Shown piece by piece: positions 19,067-28,219 of a stretch of DNA of 64,000 bases. The notes below the pieces were generated by a model. It saw only the letters and a program-made list of their open reading frames with translations, had not been told where the DNA came from and ran no database searches. Origin of the DNA: Variovorax sp. Root411 (GTDB lineage: Bacteria; Pseudomonadota; Gammaproteobacteria; Burkholderiales; Burkholderiaceae_C); assembly GCF_001425205.1 (NCBI RefSeq), contig NZ_LMDW01000001.1:373928-437927 (forward strand). Reading direction: 5' to 3'. Position numbers and translations under genes: made by a program. Numbering within the stretch: position 1 is the first letter of the stretch; every line of letters begins with the position of its first letter.

Positions 19067-19597
19067 TTAGATCGGCTTGAAATGTTCGAAGGGTTCGCGG
19101 CAGGCCATGCAGCGATAGAGGGCCTTGCAGGCGGTGGAGCCGAAGGCGGAGAGGCGTTCGGTGCGCTCGCTCGCACAGCGCGGGCAGGCGATGCGTTCGC
19201 CTGCGATGCGGCCGAAGAGCTTGATTGGCATGACGGTGCCGGCGGACTGCTCGGCATTCAGATGCGCCGGCGGTGCGATGCCGTAGGCCTTGAGCTTGGC
19301 GCGGCCTTCGTCGCTGATCCAGTCGCTCGACCAGGCGGGCGCGCGGCGCAGCGTGGCGCGCGCGCGGCCGAGGCCGGCCTGCTCGATGGCGGCCAGCACG
19401 TCGTGCTCGATGGCTTCCGTTGCCGGGCAGCCCGAGTAGGTCGGCGTGAGCACGATCTCCAGCCCGTCGTCATGCTCGATCACGTCGCGCACGATGCCGA
19501 GGTCGCAGACCGACACGGCCGGGACCTCGGGGTCGAGCACGGTGTGCAGCACGGCCCACGCCGCGTCGATGCGCGAGGCGAGGGCGTTCGTCACCAC
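19067..19597 (-). CDS. paaD: PaaD: phenylacetyl-CoA epoxidase accessory subunit
   Basis: 176 residues. The N-terminal MIP18/DUF59 domain (VLDPEVPAVSVCDLGIVRDV, then LTPTYSGCPATEAIE) resembles Fe-S assembly factors. The C-terminus is a zinc-ribbon-like tail with CPRCAS and CMACREPFEHFK, typical of PaaD. It is needed for a functional epoxidase, probably in cluster maturation. The start overlaps paaC by seven bases, which supports coupled translation of the subunits. Confidence 0.94.
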   Translation of the reverse strand: MVTNALASRIDAAWAVLHTVLDPEVPAVSVCDLGIVRDVIEHDDGLEIVLTPTYSGCPATEAIEHDVLAAIEQAGLGRARATLRRAPAWSSDWISDEGRAKLKAYGIAPPAHLNAEQSAGTVMPIKLFGRIAGERIACPRCASERTERLSAFGSTACKALYRCMACREPFEHFKPI

Positions 19598-20364
19598 ACG
19601 CCTCCGGGAAAGCTGCGCTGCAAGTGCTGCATCTCCGCGAGGATGTAGCCCATGTGCTCGCTGTGCGCGCCGTGCTTGCCGGTGCTGCGGAAGGCGGCTT
19701 CCTTCGGCATGGCGAGGCCTGCGGCGTCGAGCACCTGTTGCATCTCGGCGAGCCAGGGTTCGCGCAGCTCACTCCACGCCGGGCCAAGGCCGCTGGCGCT
19801 GGCTTCGGCATCGACCGCATCGTTGAAGAACAACTCGGGCATGTAGAGCCACAGCTGCTTGAGCGCTTTCTCGGTGCGGCGGCGCGATTCGTCGGTGCCG
19901 TCGCCCAGGCGCACCACCCAGTCGCCCGAATGCTGCTGGTGGTAGCGCGCTTCCTTCACGGCCTTGCCGGCGATGGCGGCCACTTCGGGGTCGTTCGATG
20001 CGGCCAGGCGCTGCCACAGCAGCTTGAGCAGGGTCGACACCATGGTGTTGCGCACCACTGCAAAGGCGAAGTCGCCGCGCGGCAGTTCGGCGATGGTGAG
20101 GTTGAAGTAGTCGCGCTCGTCGCGCAGGTAGGCGAGTTGGTCTTCGTTGTGCTCGCGGCCTTCGATGCGGCCCGCGTGTGTCAGCAGTGCGCGCGCTTGG
20201 CCGACGAGGTCGAGCGCGATGTTGGCCATCGCGATGTCTTCCTCCAGCACGGGTGCGTGGCCGCACCATTCGCCGAGGCGCTGCGCGAGCACGAGGCAGG
20301 TGTCGCCGATGCGCAGCAGGTATTGCACGGCGGGTGTTCGGTTCAGTTCGATGGAGGCTTGCAT
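19591..20364 (-). CDS. paaC: PaaC: structural subunit of phenylacetyl-CoA epoxidase
   Basis: 257 residues, a ferritin-like helical protein that pairs with PaaA. The start MQASIELNRTPAVQYLLRIGDT and the segments EEDIAMANIALDLVGQAR and FNLTIAELPRGDFAFAVVRN are typical of PaaC. The family has lost the di-iron site and plays a structural role. The ATG at 20364 was chosen because the frame upstream runs into repeat A3 and looks non-coding. It overlaps paaD by seven bases. Confidence 0.95.
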   Translation of the reverse strand: MQASIELNRTPAVQYLLRIGDTCLVLAQRLGEWCGHAPVLEEDIAMANIALDLVGQARALLTHAGRIEGREHNEDQLAYLRDERDYFNLTIAELPRGDFAFAVVRNTMVSTLLKLLWQRLAASNDPEVAAIAGKAVKEARYHQQHSGDWVVRLGDGTDESRRRTEKALKQLWLYMPELFFNDAVDAEASASGLGPAWSELREPWLAEMQQVLDAAGLAMPKEAAFRSTGKHGAHSEHMGYILAEMQHLQRSFPGGVW

Positions 20365-20378
20365 GTCATGGTCTCTGT

Positions 20379-20501
20379 CTTGCTCCCTCTCCCCTCGGGG
20401 AGAGGGTTGGGGTGAGGGCATGGGCGGTGGATGAGGTCCGGTGGTGGCGAAGGCCGAAGCCCTCACCCCAACCCTCTCCCGCAAGCGGGAGAGGGAGCAA
20501 G
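20379..20501. repeat. Repeat A, copy 3 (double-hairpin palindromic element)
   Basis: The most symmetrical copy. Left arm CTTGCTCCCTCTCCCC and right arm GGGAGAGGGAGCAAG form near-perfect inverted arms of about 41 bases, each with its own internal hairpin such as CTCTCCCGC against GCGGGAGAG. It fills the gap between paaB and paaC, and ends three bases from the paaB stop codon. Confidence 0.88.
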
Positions 20502-20504
20502 ACC

Positions 20505-20804
20505 TCACATGTGATCGACCGATTTGGGCAAGGCATAGAAAGTCGGATGCCGATAAACTTTGTCCTCCGCCGGATCGAAGAACATGTCCTTGTCCCCCGG
20601 ATCGCTTGCCACGATCTGATCCGAGCGCACCACCCAGATGCTGCTGCCTTCCTGGCGGCGCGTGTACACGTCGCGCGCCATCTGGATCGCCATCTTCGGA
20701 TCGGCCGCGTGCAGGCTGCCGCAATGCTTGTGGTCGAGCCCGGCCTTGCTGCGCACGAACACTTCCCACAGGGGCCATTCTTGTTGCTGGGTATCGGTGC
20801 TCAT
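20505..20804 (-). CDS. paaB: PaaB: phenylacetyl-CoA epoxidase small subunit
   Basis: A 99-residue protein beginning [20 protein letters not shown]. It contains [20 protein letters not shown] and [15 protein letters not shown], the conserved PaaB core. It bridges the PaaAC units and is required for electron delivery from PaaE. The start at 20804 overlaps the paaA stop by four bases. The stop is followed at once by repeat A3. Confidence 0.96.
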   Translation of the reverse strand: MSTDTQQQEWPLWEVFVRSKAGLDHKHCGSLHAADPKMAIQMARDVYTRRQEGSSIWVVRSDQIVASDPGDKDMFFDPAEDKVYRHPTFYALPKSVDHM

Positions 20805-21811
20805 GCTGCTTCCTTGAGGGGTTGTTTGTTGGCGTGGGCCATCGCGGCTTCGCGCACCCACGCGCCTTCTTCCCAGGCGTCGACACGGGCCTGCAGCCGC
20901 TCGCGGTTGCAGGGGCCGTCGCCGCCGATCACGCGCCAGAACTCGCTCCAGTCGATCGCGCCGAAGTCGTGCGCCTGGCGCTCTTCGTTCCACTTGAGGT
21001 CGGGGTCGGGCAAGGTCACGCCGAGGATGGCGGCCTGCTCGACGGCAGCGTCGATGAACTTCTGGCGCAGCTCGTCGTTGCTGAAGCGCTTGATACCCCA
21101 GCGCATCGACTGCGCGCTGTTGGGCGACTGGTCGTCCGGCGGGCCGAACATCATGATGGAGGGCCACCACCAGCGGTCGACCGCGTCCTGCACCATTGCC
21201 TTCTGCGCGTCGGTGCCGTGCGTCATCATCGTCAGCAGGGCCTCGTAGCCCTGGCGCTGGTGAAAGCTCTCCTCGCGGCAGATACGGATCATCGCGCGCG
21301 CATACGGCGCGTATGAGCAGCGGCAGATCGGCACCTGGTTCATGATGGCCGCGCCATCCACCAGCCAGCCGATGGTGCCCATGTCGGCCCAGGTCAGCGT
21401 GGGGTAGTTGAAGATCGAGCTGTACTTGGCCTTGCCGCTGTGCAGCGCGTCGAACATCTGGTCGCGCGAGGTGCCCAGCGTTTCTGCGGCGGCATAGAGG
21501 TAGAGGCCGTGGCCGCCTTCGTCCTGCACCTTGGCCAGCAGGATGGCCTTGCGCTTGAGCGTGGGCGCGCGGCTGATCCAGTTGCCTTCGGGCAGCATGC
21601 CGACGATTTCCGAATGCGCGTGCTGGCTGATCTGCCGCACCAGCGTCTTGCGGTAGTGCTCTGGCATCCAGTCCTTCGCCTCGATGAAGTCGCCGGCGTC
21701 GATGTGCGCGTCGAAGCGCTCCTCGAGCCGCATTTCCTCGGCGGAGCGCACGGCTTTCTGTTTGCCGTCGCCCGCGTCCTTGCCCATGGTGTCCATTGCC
21801 TGGGTGTACAT
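20801..21811 (-). CDS. paaA: PaaA: catalytic di-iron subunit of phenylacetyl-CoA 1,2-epoxidase
   Basis: 336 residues. The bacterial multicomponent monooxygenase-like helical core is present with likely iron ligands in [30 protein letters not shown] and [16 protein letters not shown], the ExxH pairs of this family. It inserts one oxygen atom into the ring of phenylacetyl-CoA. It starts 36 bases after paaK and overlaps paaB. The start at 21811 ([14 protein letters not shown]) could be replaced by the next Met at residue 6 without affecting the core. Confidence 0.95.
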   Translation of the reverse strand: MYTQAMDTMGKDAGDGKQKAVRSAEEMRLEERFDAHIDAGDFIEAKDWMPEHYRKTLVRQISQHAHSEIVGMLPEGNWISRAPTLKRKAILLAKVQDEGGHGLYLYAAAETLGTSRDQMFDALHSGKAKYSSIFNYPTLTWADMGTIGWLVDGAAIMNQVPICRCSYAPYARAMIRICREESFHQRQGYEALLTMMTHGTDAQKAMVQDAVDRWWWPSIMMFGPPDDQSPNSAQSMRWGIKRFSNDELRQKFIDAAVEQAAILGVTLPDPDLKWNEERQAHDFGAIDWSEFWRVIGGDGPCNRERLQARVDAWEEGAWVREAAMAHANKQPLKEAA

Positions 21812-21847
21812 GTGCGTGTCCTTTCGGTGAATGGATGTGGAATGGCT

Positions 21848-23158
21848 TCAGCGCGGGCGCGTGTCGATCACGCGGCGGGCCTTGCCGGTCTGCGTGCGCT
21901 CCATCTCGTCGGGGCCGTGCACGACCACACGGGCGGAGATGCCGATCAGCGTCTTCACGCGGTGCTGCACCCAGTCGGAGATGGCGCTGCGGTCGGCCGC
22001 AGCAGCCTCGTGGGGCGTCAGTTCGCAGTGCACCTCGACCTGGTCGAGCAGGCCCTCGCGGCTCACGCGCACCTGGTAGAGGCCGGTCAGGGCGCTGTGT
22101 GCGAGCACGATCTCTTCCACCTGCGTGGGGAAGACGTTGACACCGCGGATGATCATCATGTCGTCGCTGCGCCCGACGATCTTGCCCATGCGGCGGAACG
22201 AACGCGAGGTGGGTGCCAGCAGTCGCGTGAGGTCGCGCGTGCGGTAGCGCACGATGGGCATGGCCTCCTTGCTCAGCGAGGTGAAGACGAGTTCGCCTTC
22301 CTCGCCATCGGCCTTCAGCTCGCCGGACTCGGGGTCGATGATCTCGGGGTAGAAGTGGTCTTCCCAGATGACGGGGCCGTCCTTGCTCTCGACGCATTCG
22401 CTGGCCACGCCGGGGCCCATCACTTCCGAGAGGCCGTAGATGTCGACCGCGTCGATGCCGGCCTTGGCCTCGATGTCGCGGCGCATGGCTTCAGTCCACG
22501 GCTCGGCGCCGAAGATGCCGACCTTGAGCGAGCTGTCTTTCGCGTCCAGGCCCTGGCGTTCGAACTGCTCGATGATCACCTGCATGTAGCTGGGCGTGAC
22601 CATGATGATGTCGGGCCTGAAGTCCTGGATCAGCTGCACCTGCTTCTCGGTCTGGCCGCCCGACATCGGGATGACGGTGCAGCCCGCGCGCTCGGCGCCG
22701 TAGTGCGCGCCGAGGCCGCCGGTGAAGAGGCCGTAGCCGTACGACACGTGCACCATGTCGCCGGGCCGGCCGCCCGCGGCGCGGATGGAGCGGGCGACGA
22801 GGTCGGCCCAGGTGTCGATGTCCTTCAGCGTGTAGCCGACCACGGTCGGCTTGCCGGTGGTGCCCGACGAGGCGTGGATGCGCGCGATCTTTTCGCGCGG
22901 CACGGCGAACATGCCGAAGGGGTAGTTGTCGCGCAGGTCGCTCTTCACCGTGAACGGAAACTTCGACAGGTCGCCGAGCGACTTCAGGTCGTCCGGGTGC
23001 ACGCCCTTGGCGTCGAAGGCCTTGCGGTAGTGCGGCACGTTGTCGTAGGCGCGCTGCAGCGTGGCGCGCAGGCGCTGGATCTGCAGCGCGGTGATTTCGT
23101 CGCGGCTCGCGGTTTCGATCGGCTCGAGATCGCCGGGGGCGGGGCGTTTGACTGTCAT
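21848..23158 (-). CDS. paaK: PaaK: phenylacetate-CoA ligase
   Basis: 436 residues, the normal length for PaaK. The adenylation domain shows HASSGTTGKPTVVGYT as the phosphate-binding loop, YGLSEVMGPGVASEC, and YRTRDLTRLL, with the C-terminal lid carrying GRSDDMMIIRGVNVFPTQVEE. It activates phenylacetate to phenylacetyl-CoA with ATP, the first pathway step. The ATG at 23158 gives MTVKRPAPGDLEP. It is 13 bases downstream of paaI and precedes paaA. Confidence 0.96.
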   Translation of the reverse strand: MTVKRPAPGDLEPIETASRDEITALQIQRLRATLQRAYDNVPHYRKAFDAKGVHPDDLKSLGDLSKFPFTVKSDLRDNYPFGMFAVPREKIARIHASSGTTGKPTVVGYTLKDIDTWADLVARSIRAAGGRPGDMVHVSYGYGLFTGGLGAHYGAERAGCTVIPMSGGQTEKQVQLIQDFRPDIIMVTPSYMQVIIEQFERQGLDAKDSSLKVGIFGAEPWTEAMRRDIEAKAGIDAVDIYGLSEVMGPGVASECVESKDGPVIWEDHFYPEIIDPESGELKADGEEGELVFTSLSKEAMPIVRYRTRDLTRLLAPTSRSFRRMGKIVGRSDDMMIIRGVNVFPTQVEEIVLAHSALTGLYQVRVSREGLLDQVEVHCELTPHEAAAADRSAISDWVQHRVKTLIGISARVVVHGPDEMERTQTGKARRVIDTRPR

Positions 23159-23171
23159 GTGTCTTGTCTCC

Positions 23172-23615
23172 TCAGGCAGCAACGGCGGGGCGGCCCTTGG
23201 CGGTGTAGGAGCGGCCGCGGAACATCGCGATGCGCTCGCCGCGCTGGTTGGTGATTTCGGTGTCGTACACGCCGGTGCGGCCGGCCTTCGACACTTCGTG
23301 GCAGCGCGCGGTGAGCAGGTCGTCCTCGCGCGCCGGTGCGATGAAGTCGATCGAGAAGCCCGAGGCCACGGTCAGCTCGTTGTATGAGTTGCAGGCAAAG
23401 GCGAAGGTGGAGTCGGCCAGCACGGCCATGAAGCCGCCGTGGCAGGTCGCGTGGCCGTTGAGCATATCGGGGCGCACCTTCATCTCTATGGTGGCTTGGC
23501 CGGGGCCGACCTCGACGATGCGCATGCCGAGGCCCCGGGTGGCGTTGTCGTTCGCAAGCATGCCGTCGCGGACATACTCGGCCGTTTGTTGAGGAGTGCG
23601 GGTGGGGGCGGTCAT
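23172..23615 (-). CDS. paaI: PaaI: hotdog-fold phenylacetyl-CoA thioesterase
   Basis: 147 residues from the ATG at 23615 (MTAPTRTPQQTAEYV). The hotdog signature NGHATCHGGFMAVLADSTFA includes the conserved catalytic aspartate of PaaI. The enzyme releases CoA from stalled or hydroxylated phenylacetyl-CoA intermediates and rescues the CoA pool. An earlier in-frame Met at 23675 would extend into repeat B1 and is unlikely. It is separated from paaG by 331 bases that are mainly repeat B1. Confidence 0.93.
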   Translation of the reverse strand: MTAPTRTPQQTAEYVRDGMLANDNATRGLGMRIVEVGPGQATIEMKVRPDMLNGHATCHGGFMAVLADSTFAFACNSYNELTVASGFSIDFIAPAREDDLLTARCHEVSKAGRTGVYDTEITNQRGERIAMFRGRSYTAKGRPAVAA

Positions 23616-23660
23616 CTTGGTTTTTTCGCAGGCTCGAAGCCGGGTGTTTTGGTTCGGGGG

Positions 23661-23889
23661 GCGTGCACAGGCCACCGGGTGCTCCCCTCCGCGAATGTCC
23701 CCCGCTTCGCTCCTCCTTTATTTCGCTGCGGGGAGCACCCGGTGTCCTGTGCACTGGGCACGCTGCTGGTGTGCGGCCGATCAACCAGTGCTCTGAAAAC
23801 GCTCACGCCGATGGGGTGCCTTGCGCAGCGAAATAAAGGAGGAGCGAAGCGGGGGACATTCGCGGAGCAAGGTACCCCGTCGGCGTGAG
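23661..23889. repeat. Repeat B, copy 1 (inverted pair of 42-bp cores)
   Basis: It accounts for most of the 331-base gap between paaG and paaI. A 42-base core lies at 23688-23729 and its exact reverse complement lies at 23825-23866. Each core has its own flanking inverted arms: a 25-base pair around the first (GTGCAC at the outer ends) and GGGGTGCCTTGC with GCAAGGTACCCC around the second. The 70 or so bases between the two halves are unique. Short open frames through it are not credible genes. The same unit is found at 51694-51886, and a collapsed version at 37081-37135. Confidence 0.9.
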
Positions 23890-23946
23890 CGAGCCCCGAA
23901 GCACCCGTTCCACACACAACGCGAAAGATCGAGAAGCAAGGCTTCA

Positions 23947-24750
23947 TCAGCGGTCCTTGAACACAGGCGCACGCTTCGCACGGAAGGCTTCGACGCCTTC
24001 GCGGTAGTCGTTTGCATTGCCCATGTTGCGTTGGATGCGGGCTTCTTCGGCGAGTGCCGTGGCGAGGTCCATGTCTTGTGCCGCGGCCATGGCCTGGCGC
24101 GTGGCGACAAGGGCGCGGGTCGGCATGGCCGCCAGCTTCGATGCGAGGGCCGCCGTGGTTTCGGCCAGCGCCGCGTCGTCCACGCATTGCCAGATCAGGC
24201 CGATGCGCGCAGCCTCTTCGGCGGGCAGCTTGTCGCCCAGCATCGCGATGCCGAGCGCGCGGGCCGAACCCACGAGGCGCGGCAGCAGCCAGGTGCCGCC
24301 GGTGTCGGGCACGAGGCCGATCTTGGTGAAGGCCTGGATGAAGCTGGCCGAGCGGCCGGCCACCACGAGGTCGCAGCACAGCGCGAGGTTGGCGCCCGCT
24401 CCGGCCGCAACGCCGTTCACCGCGGCGACCACCGGCACCGGCATCGAGCGCAGGCGCGCGACGAGCGGGGCGTAGTAAGTGGAGATGACGTGGCCCAGGT
24501 CCTTGGGCGCGGCGCCCGGTGTCGGGTCGGGCGCGACCGAGGGGTCGGCGAGGTCCTGGCCGGCGCAGAAGGCGCGGCCGGCGCCCGTGAGCACCACGCA
24601 GCGCACGCTCTCGTCTTGCGCCGCGGCTTCCAGCGCCGCCATCAACTCCGCATGCAGTTCGGTCGTGAAGCTGTTGAGCGCCGCAGGGCGGTTGAGGCTC
24701 AACGTGCGGACGGTGCCGGCGTTGCCGGTGAGTACCAAAGGCTCAGGCAT
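23947..24750 (-). CDS. paaG: PaaG: ring-1,2-epoxyphenylacetyl-CoA isomerase (crotonase family)
   Basis: 267 residues of the enoyl-CoA hydratase/isomerase fold. [14 protein letters not shown] and [18 protein letters not shown] form the oxyanion-hole region. [16 protein letters not shown] carries the aspartate typical of PaaG rather than the glutamate of hydratases. It converts the ring epoxide to oxepin-CoA, the substrate of PaaZ. It is the first gene of the minus-strand operon, 50 bases from the PaaR-type operator region. Confidence 0.93.
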   Translation of the reverse strand: MPEPLVLTGNAGTVRTLSLNRPAALNSFTTELHAELMAALEAAAQDESVRCVVLTGAGRAFCAGQDLADPSVAPDPTPGAAPKDLGHVISTYYAPLVARLRSMPVPVVAAVNGVAAGAGANLALCCDLVVAGRSASFIQAFTKIGLVPDTGGTWLLPRLVGSARALGIAMLGDKLPAEEAARIGLIWQCVDDAALAETTAALASKLAAMPTRALVATRQAMAAAQDMDLATALAEEARIQRNMGNANDYREGVEAFRAKRAPVFKDR

Positions 24751-24800
24751 GGCGTGTCTCTTTCATCCTCTGTGGGGGGTGGATCGGTGTGCAAACACTA

Positions 24801-24829
24801 TTGACCGACCGTTCGGTTGATTTTAGGAT
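24801..24829 (+). promoter_or_regulatory. Predicted sigma-70 promoter with PaaR/TetR-type operator
   Basis: TTGACC at 24801-24806 and TAGGAT at 24824-24829 are separated by 17 bases, a good sigma-70 promoter reading toward paaY. The near-palindrome ACCGACCGTTCGGT (24804-24817, 12 of 14 positions symmetric) lies between the two boxes. It has the shape of TetR-family operators reported for PaaR. It sits in the only gap between the divergent paaG and paaY genes, so one bound PaaR could repress both directions until phenylacetyl-CoA accumulates. Confidence 0.6.
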
Positions 24830-24902
24830 CGAGCTCCATCCCGGCACAAGCGGGGTTGGTTCAGGGCAAACCCTGAGTCACGGAAAAAAGGAGACCGACC
24901 CC

Positions 24903-25505
24903 ATGCCCAGCTATTCCATCGACGGCGTGATTCCCGTCGTCGACCCGAGCGCGTACGTGCACCCCACGGCGGTGCTGATCGGCGACGTGATCGTCGGCCC
25001 GAACTGCTATGTGGGCCCCTGCGCCAGCCTGCGCGGCGACTTCGGCCGCATCGTGCTGGAGGAGGGTTCGAACGTGCAGGACCACTGCTGCGTGCACGGC
25101 TTTCCCGACAACGACACGGTGATCGAGGCCAATGGCCACATCGGCCACGGCGCGATCCTGCACAGTTGCATCGTGCGGCGCGACGCGCTGGTGGGCATGA
25201 ACGCGGTGGTGATGGACGAGGCCGAGATCGGCGAGAAGGCCATCGTCGCGGCCTGCGCCTTCGTGCCGGCCGGCATGAAGGTGCCGGCGCGCTCGCTGGT
25301 CGCGGGCATTCCGGCGAAGGTGAAGCGCGAATTGAGCGAGGACGAGATCGCCTGGAAGCTCGAGGGCACGCAGACCTACCAGGCGCTCACGGTGCGCAGC
25401 CTCGCGAGCCTGCATGAAGTGGCACCGCTCGCGCAGGTGGAGCCGCGCCGCCCGCGCCTGCCGGCCACCGAGGTACGTTCGCTCATCGCCACGAAGCGGG
25501 GCTGA
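24903..25505 (+). CDS. paaY: PaaY: gamma-carbonic anhydrase-like hexapeptide thioesterase
   Basis: 200 residues from the ATG at 24903, preceded by AAGGAG about nine bases away. It forms a left-handed beta helix of hexapeptide repeats (for example [19 protein letters not shown]) with metal-ligand histidines in DHCCVHG and NGHIGHG. PaaY acts as a thioesterase on a dead-end 2-hydroxycyclohepta-1,4,6-triene-1-formyl-CoA. It is read away from paaG from the shared control region and is followed by paaR. Confidence 0.9.
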   Translation: MPSYSIDGVIPVVDPSAYVHPTAVLIGDVIVGPNCYVGPCASLRGDFGRIVLEEGSNVQDHCCVHGFPDNDTVIEANGHIGHGAILHSCIVRRDALVGMNAVVMDEAEIGEKAIVAACAFVPAGMKVPARSLVAGIPAKVKRELSEDEIAWKLEGTQTYQALTVRSLASLHEVAPLAQVEPRRPRLPATEVRSLIATKRG

Positions 25506-25570
25506 TCCGGCTCGCGCTTCGTGCAAGATCGCCCGTTGCCTTCAACAGTCCAACCCAGGAACAAGAACCG

Positions 25571-26212
25571 ATGCCGCGTGGAAGATCCGCCACCTACGAC
25601 GACCAGCGTGAACTGATCCTCGCGCAGGCCGCCCAGCTGTTCGCACGCAGCGGCTATCCGGCCACCTCGATGAACCAGGTGGCCGAGGCCTGCGGCCTCT
25701 CGAAGGCGACGCTCTACCACTACTACAAGGACAAGAGCAGCCTGCTGATCAGCATCGCCGAGACACACGTCTCCAAGCTGGCGGCGCTGGTGGCCGAGGA
25801 AGAGGCGTCGACGCACACCGATGAACAGCGCCTGCGCCGCTTCATCTACCGCATCGTCGAGGAATACGCCGGCGCGCAGGACGCGCACCGCGTGCTGACC
25901 GACGATGTGCGCTTTCTCGAAGAGGCTGACCGCGAGCGCGTGCTCGACAAGGAGCGCGAGGTGGTCGCGGGCTTTGCGCGCGCCGTGTCGGCGCTGCGCC
26001 CCGGCGCGCCGAGCGACGACCTCGCCAAGCCGCTGACCATGCTGCTCTTCGGCATGATCAACTGGATGTTCACCTGGATGAAACCGGATGGCCGGCTCGA
26101 CCACGCGGCCATCGCGCCGATCGTGGCCGACCTGTTCCTGGGAGGCATCGGTGCGGTCAAGTCGCCCGATGCGCCGGCGGCCGTGCCGCACGGGCCTAGA
26201 GAATCCGGTTGA
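25571..26212 (+). CDS. paaR: PaaR: TetR-family repressor of the phenylacetate genes
   Basis: 213 residues. The N-terminal helix-turn-helix (MNQVAEACGLSKATLYHYYKDKSSL, about residues 37-61) is followed by a helical ligand domain. The position next to paaY and divergent from the paa operon, together with the TetR-type operator in the control region, identifies it as PaaR. This family replaces the GntR-type PaaX in Betaproteobacteria. Release by phenylacetyl-CoA is the expected signal. The last 17 bases overlap the end of the convergent VWA gene. Confidence 0.87.
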   Translation: MPRGRSATYDDQRELILAQAAQLFARSGYPATSMNQVAEACGLSKATLYHYYKDKSSLLISIAETHVSKLAALVAEEEASTHTDEQRLRRFIYRIVEEYAGAQDAHRVLTDDVRFLEEADRERVLDKEREVVAGFARAVSALRPGAPSDDLAKPLTMLLFGMINWMFTWMKPDGRLDHAAIAPIVADLFLGGIGAVKSPDAPAAVPHGPRESG

Positions 26213-27233
26213 ACCAGAGCAGCGACAGCCCCGCAGACAGCAGCGTGAGCACCGCGGCGCCCATCGCGAACAGCGCCGAGATTTCGGTTTCCTTCTTCTC
26301 CACGGTGAGCTTGGAGCTCAGTGTCTCGTAGACCTTCTTCAGGTCGTTCGCCGTGCCGGCGTAGAAGTACTCGGCGTTCGTCTTGTTGGCGATGGCCTTG
26401 AGCGTCTCCTCGTCGAGCCGTACGCGCATCGACCAGCCTTCGAAGCCGATGGTCTCGCCATCGACCGTGCCCACGCCCACCGTGTAGATGCGCACGCCGC
26501 GGTCGGCCGCCGCCTTGGCCGCGTCAAGCGGGTCGACGCCGGTGGTGCGCTGCCCGTCGGTCAGCATGATGATCGCGGCCGAGGTGAAAGAGCCCGGCGC
26601 CACGGGCGTGAATTCCTTGAGCTTCTTCTCGTTCTGGTCGATGGCCACTCCGCGCTGGCGGCTGGGTGCGCTGAACTGCTCGACGTCGATGCCCGCGTCG
26701 GGGAACAACGTGGCCAGCGACACCACGATGGCGTTGCCCGTGGCGGTGGCGCGCTGCAGCTGGAAGCTGTCGATGGCGGCCACCAGGTCCTCGTGGTTGG
26801 TGGTGGGCAGCTGCGCCACCTGTGCGCTGCCCGCGAAGGCGACGATGCCCACCTTCACGCTGCGCGGCAGGTCCTTGATGAAGCTCTTGGCAGCCTCCTG
26901 CGCTGCCACGAGCCGGTTGGGCTGCACGTCGGCCGCGCGCATGCTGCCCGACACATCCATCGCCAAAATGATGGTCTGCTGGTTCGACGGCAGCACCACC
27001 ACCGCCATCGGCCGCGCCGCGGCCACCAGCATCGCGGCCATGGCCAGCAGGAACAGCGCGGGCGGCAGGTGCCGCCGCATGCTCTGCCCCGCGCCCATGG
27101 CCTCGCGCACGATCGACAGGCTTGCATAGCGCACCGCCAGCTTCTTCTTGCGGCGCAGCAGCCAGAGATAGAGCAATATCAGCAGCGGCAGGGCCGCCAG
27201 CAGCCATAGGAATTGAGGCCAGAGAAAAGTCAT
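26196..27233 (-). CDS. VWA-domain membrane protein (BatA-like)
   Basis: 345 residues. Two N-terminal helices (about residues 5-25 and 58-78) anchor a von Willebrand A domain with the MIDAS motif DVSGSM near residue 93, GNAIVVSL and LTDGQ. A C-terminal helix ends the protein. It is the third gene of MoxR-DUF58-VWA, a set that in other bacteria (Bat, CoxE-like) assists metalloprotein maturation or the cell envelope. The start overlaps the DUF58 gene by four bases. Confidence 0.88.
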   Translation of the reverse strand: MTFLWPQFLWLLAALPLLILLYLWLLRRKKKLAVRYASLSIVREAMGAGQSMRRHLPPALFLLAMAAMLVAAARPMAVVVLPSNQQTIILAMDVSGSMRAADVQPNRLVAAQEAAKSFIKDLPRSVKVGIVAFAGSAQVAQLPTTNHEDLVAAIDSFQLQRATATGNAIVVSLATLFPDAGIDVEQFSAPSRQRGVAIDQNEKKLKEFTPVAPGSFTSAAIIMLTDGQRTTGVDPLDAAKAAADRGVRIYTVGVGTVDGETIGFEGWSMRVRLDEETLKAIANKTNAEYFYAGTANDLKKVYETLSSKLTVEKKETEISALFAMGAAVLTLLSAGLSLLWFNRIL

Positions 27234-28219
27234 GCTGCCACCGCCTTCATGCCTGCCGGGCCGATGCGCGCGCGGCGCTTGCGCAGATCGGCGAAACGAA
27301 CGATGGCTTCCACCAGGTCGTCATTGGTCGAGAGTTCGAGCGCGTCGACGCCGGCCTTGGCCAATGCTTCGCGCAGTGCAGTCTCACGCTCCGACGCCAG
27401 GCGCGCGAAGCGCTTGCGAAAGCCCGCGTCGTGGGTGTCGACCCACAACTGCTCGCCGGTCTCGGCGTCGCGCAGCGGCACCAGGCCGAGGTCGGGCAGC
27501 TCGAGCTCGAGCGGGTCGAACAGGCGCACCGCGATCACCTCGTGGCGCTGCACCAGCTGGCCCAGCGGGCGCTCCCAGCCGGGCTCGCTGAGGAAGTCGG
27601 ACACCACGAACACGGTGGAGCGGCGCGGCATCAGCGTGGCGGCCGACTTGAGCAGGTCGGCCAGGCGCGTCATGCCTTTCTGCGTAGGCACGGCCTCGGC
27701 CTTTTCGGCGCGCTTCTCCATCGCGTGCAGCAGTTGCAGCACGTGGCGCCGTCCGGTGCGCGGCGGAATCACCGCTTCGAGGTCGCTGCCGTAGACCAGC
27801 GCGCCCACCCGGTTGCCGTGTCGCGTGAGCAGCCGCGCCAGCACGCCGACGAAGCCCGCCGAGACCTCGCGCTTGGCCTTCAGGCCCGAGCCGAAATCGA
27901 CCGAGCGGCTCAGGTCGAGCACGAACCACGCAGCCATCTCGCGGTCTTCGGTGAACACGCGCACATGCGGCGTCTGCAGCCGTGCGGTGACGTTCCAGTC
28001 GATGTGGCGCACGTCGTCGTGATGCTGGTACTCGCGCAGGTCGGCCAGGTCGAGGCCGGTGCCGCGCATCAGCGTGCGGTAGTCGCCCTGCAGCAGGCCG
28101 TCGAGGCGGCGAATCACGGTCCATTCGAGCCGGCGCAGCGCGCGTTCGGCCCCACCGGCTTCGCTGGCGAGCCGTTCGTCGTTCGCGGCCGCAGGGGCCT
28201 TACGCCACCAGCTTTTCAT
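27230..28219 (-). CDS. DUF58 domain protein
   Basis: 329 residues. The DUF58 signature is seen in DLADLREYQHHDDVRHIDW, and a degenerate VWA-like region follows with FVLDLSRSVDFGSG and FVVSDFL. There are no membrane segments. Partners of MoxR ATPases, these proteins probably link the ATPase to a VWA substrate. It overlaps both the moxR-like gene (20 bases) and the VWA gene (4 bases). Confidence 0.9.
   Translation of the reverse strand: MKSWWRKAPAAANDERLASEAGGAERALRRLEWTVIRRLDGLLQGDYRTLMRGTGLDLADLREYQHHDDVRHIDWNVTARLQTPHVRVFTEDREMAAWFVLDLSRSVDFGSGLKAKREVSAGFVGVLARLLTRHGNRVGALVYGSDLEAVIPPRTGRRHVLQLLHAMEKRAEKAEAVPTQKGMTRLADLLKSAATLMPRRSTVFVVSDFLSEPGWERPLGQLVQRHEVIAVRLFDPLELELPDLGLVPLRDAETGEQLWVDTHDAGFRKRFARLASERETALREALAKAGVDALELSTNDDLVEAIVRFADLRKRRARIGPAGMKAVAA

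Noticed and set aside
23596..23888. Short frames inside repeat B1 that encode a basic RNKGGAKRGTFAE-like peptide
   Set aside because: The same peptide recurs only because the 42-base core recurs. There is no ribosome-binding site or independent conservation.
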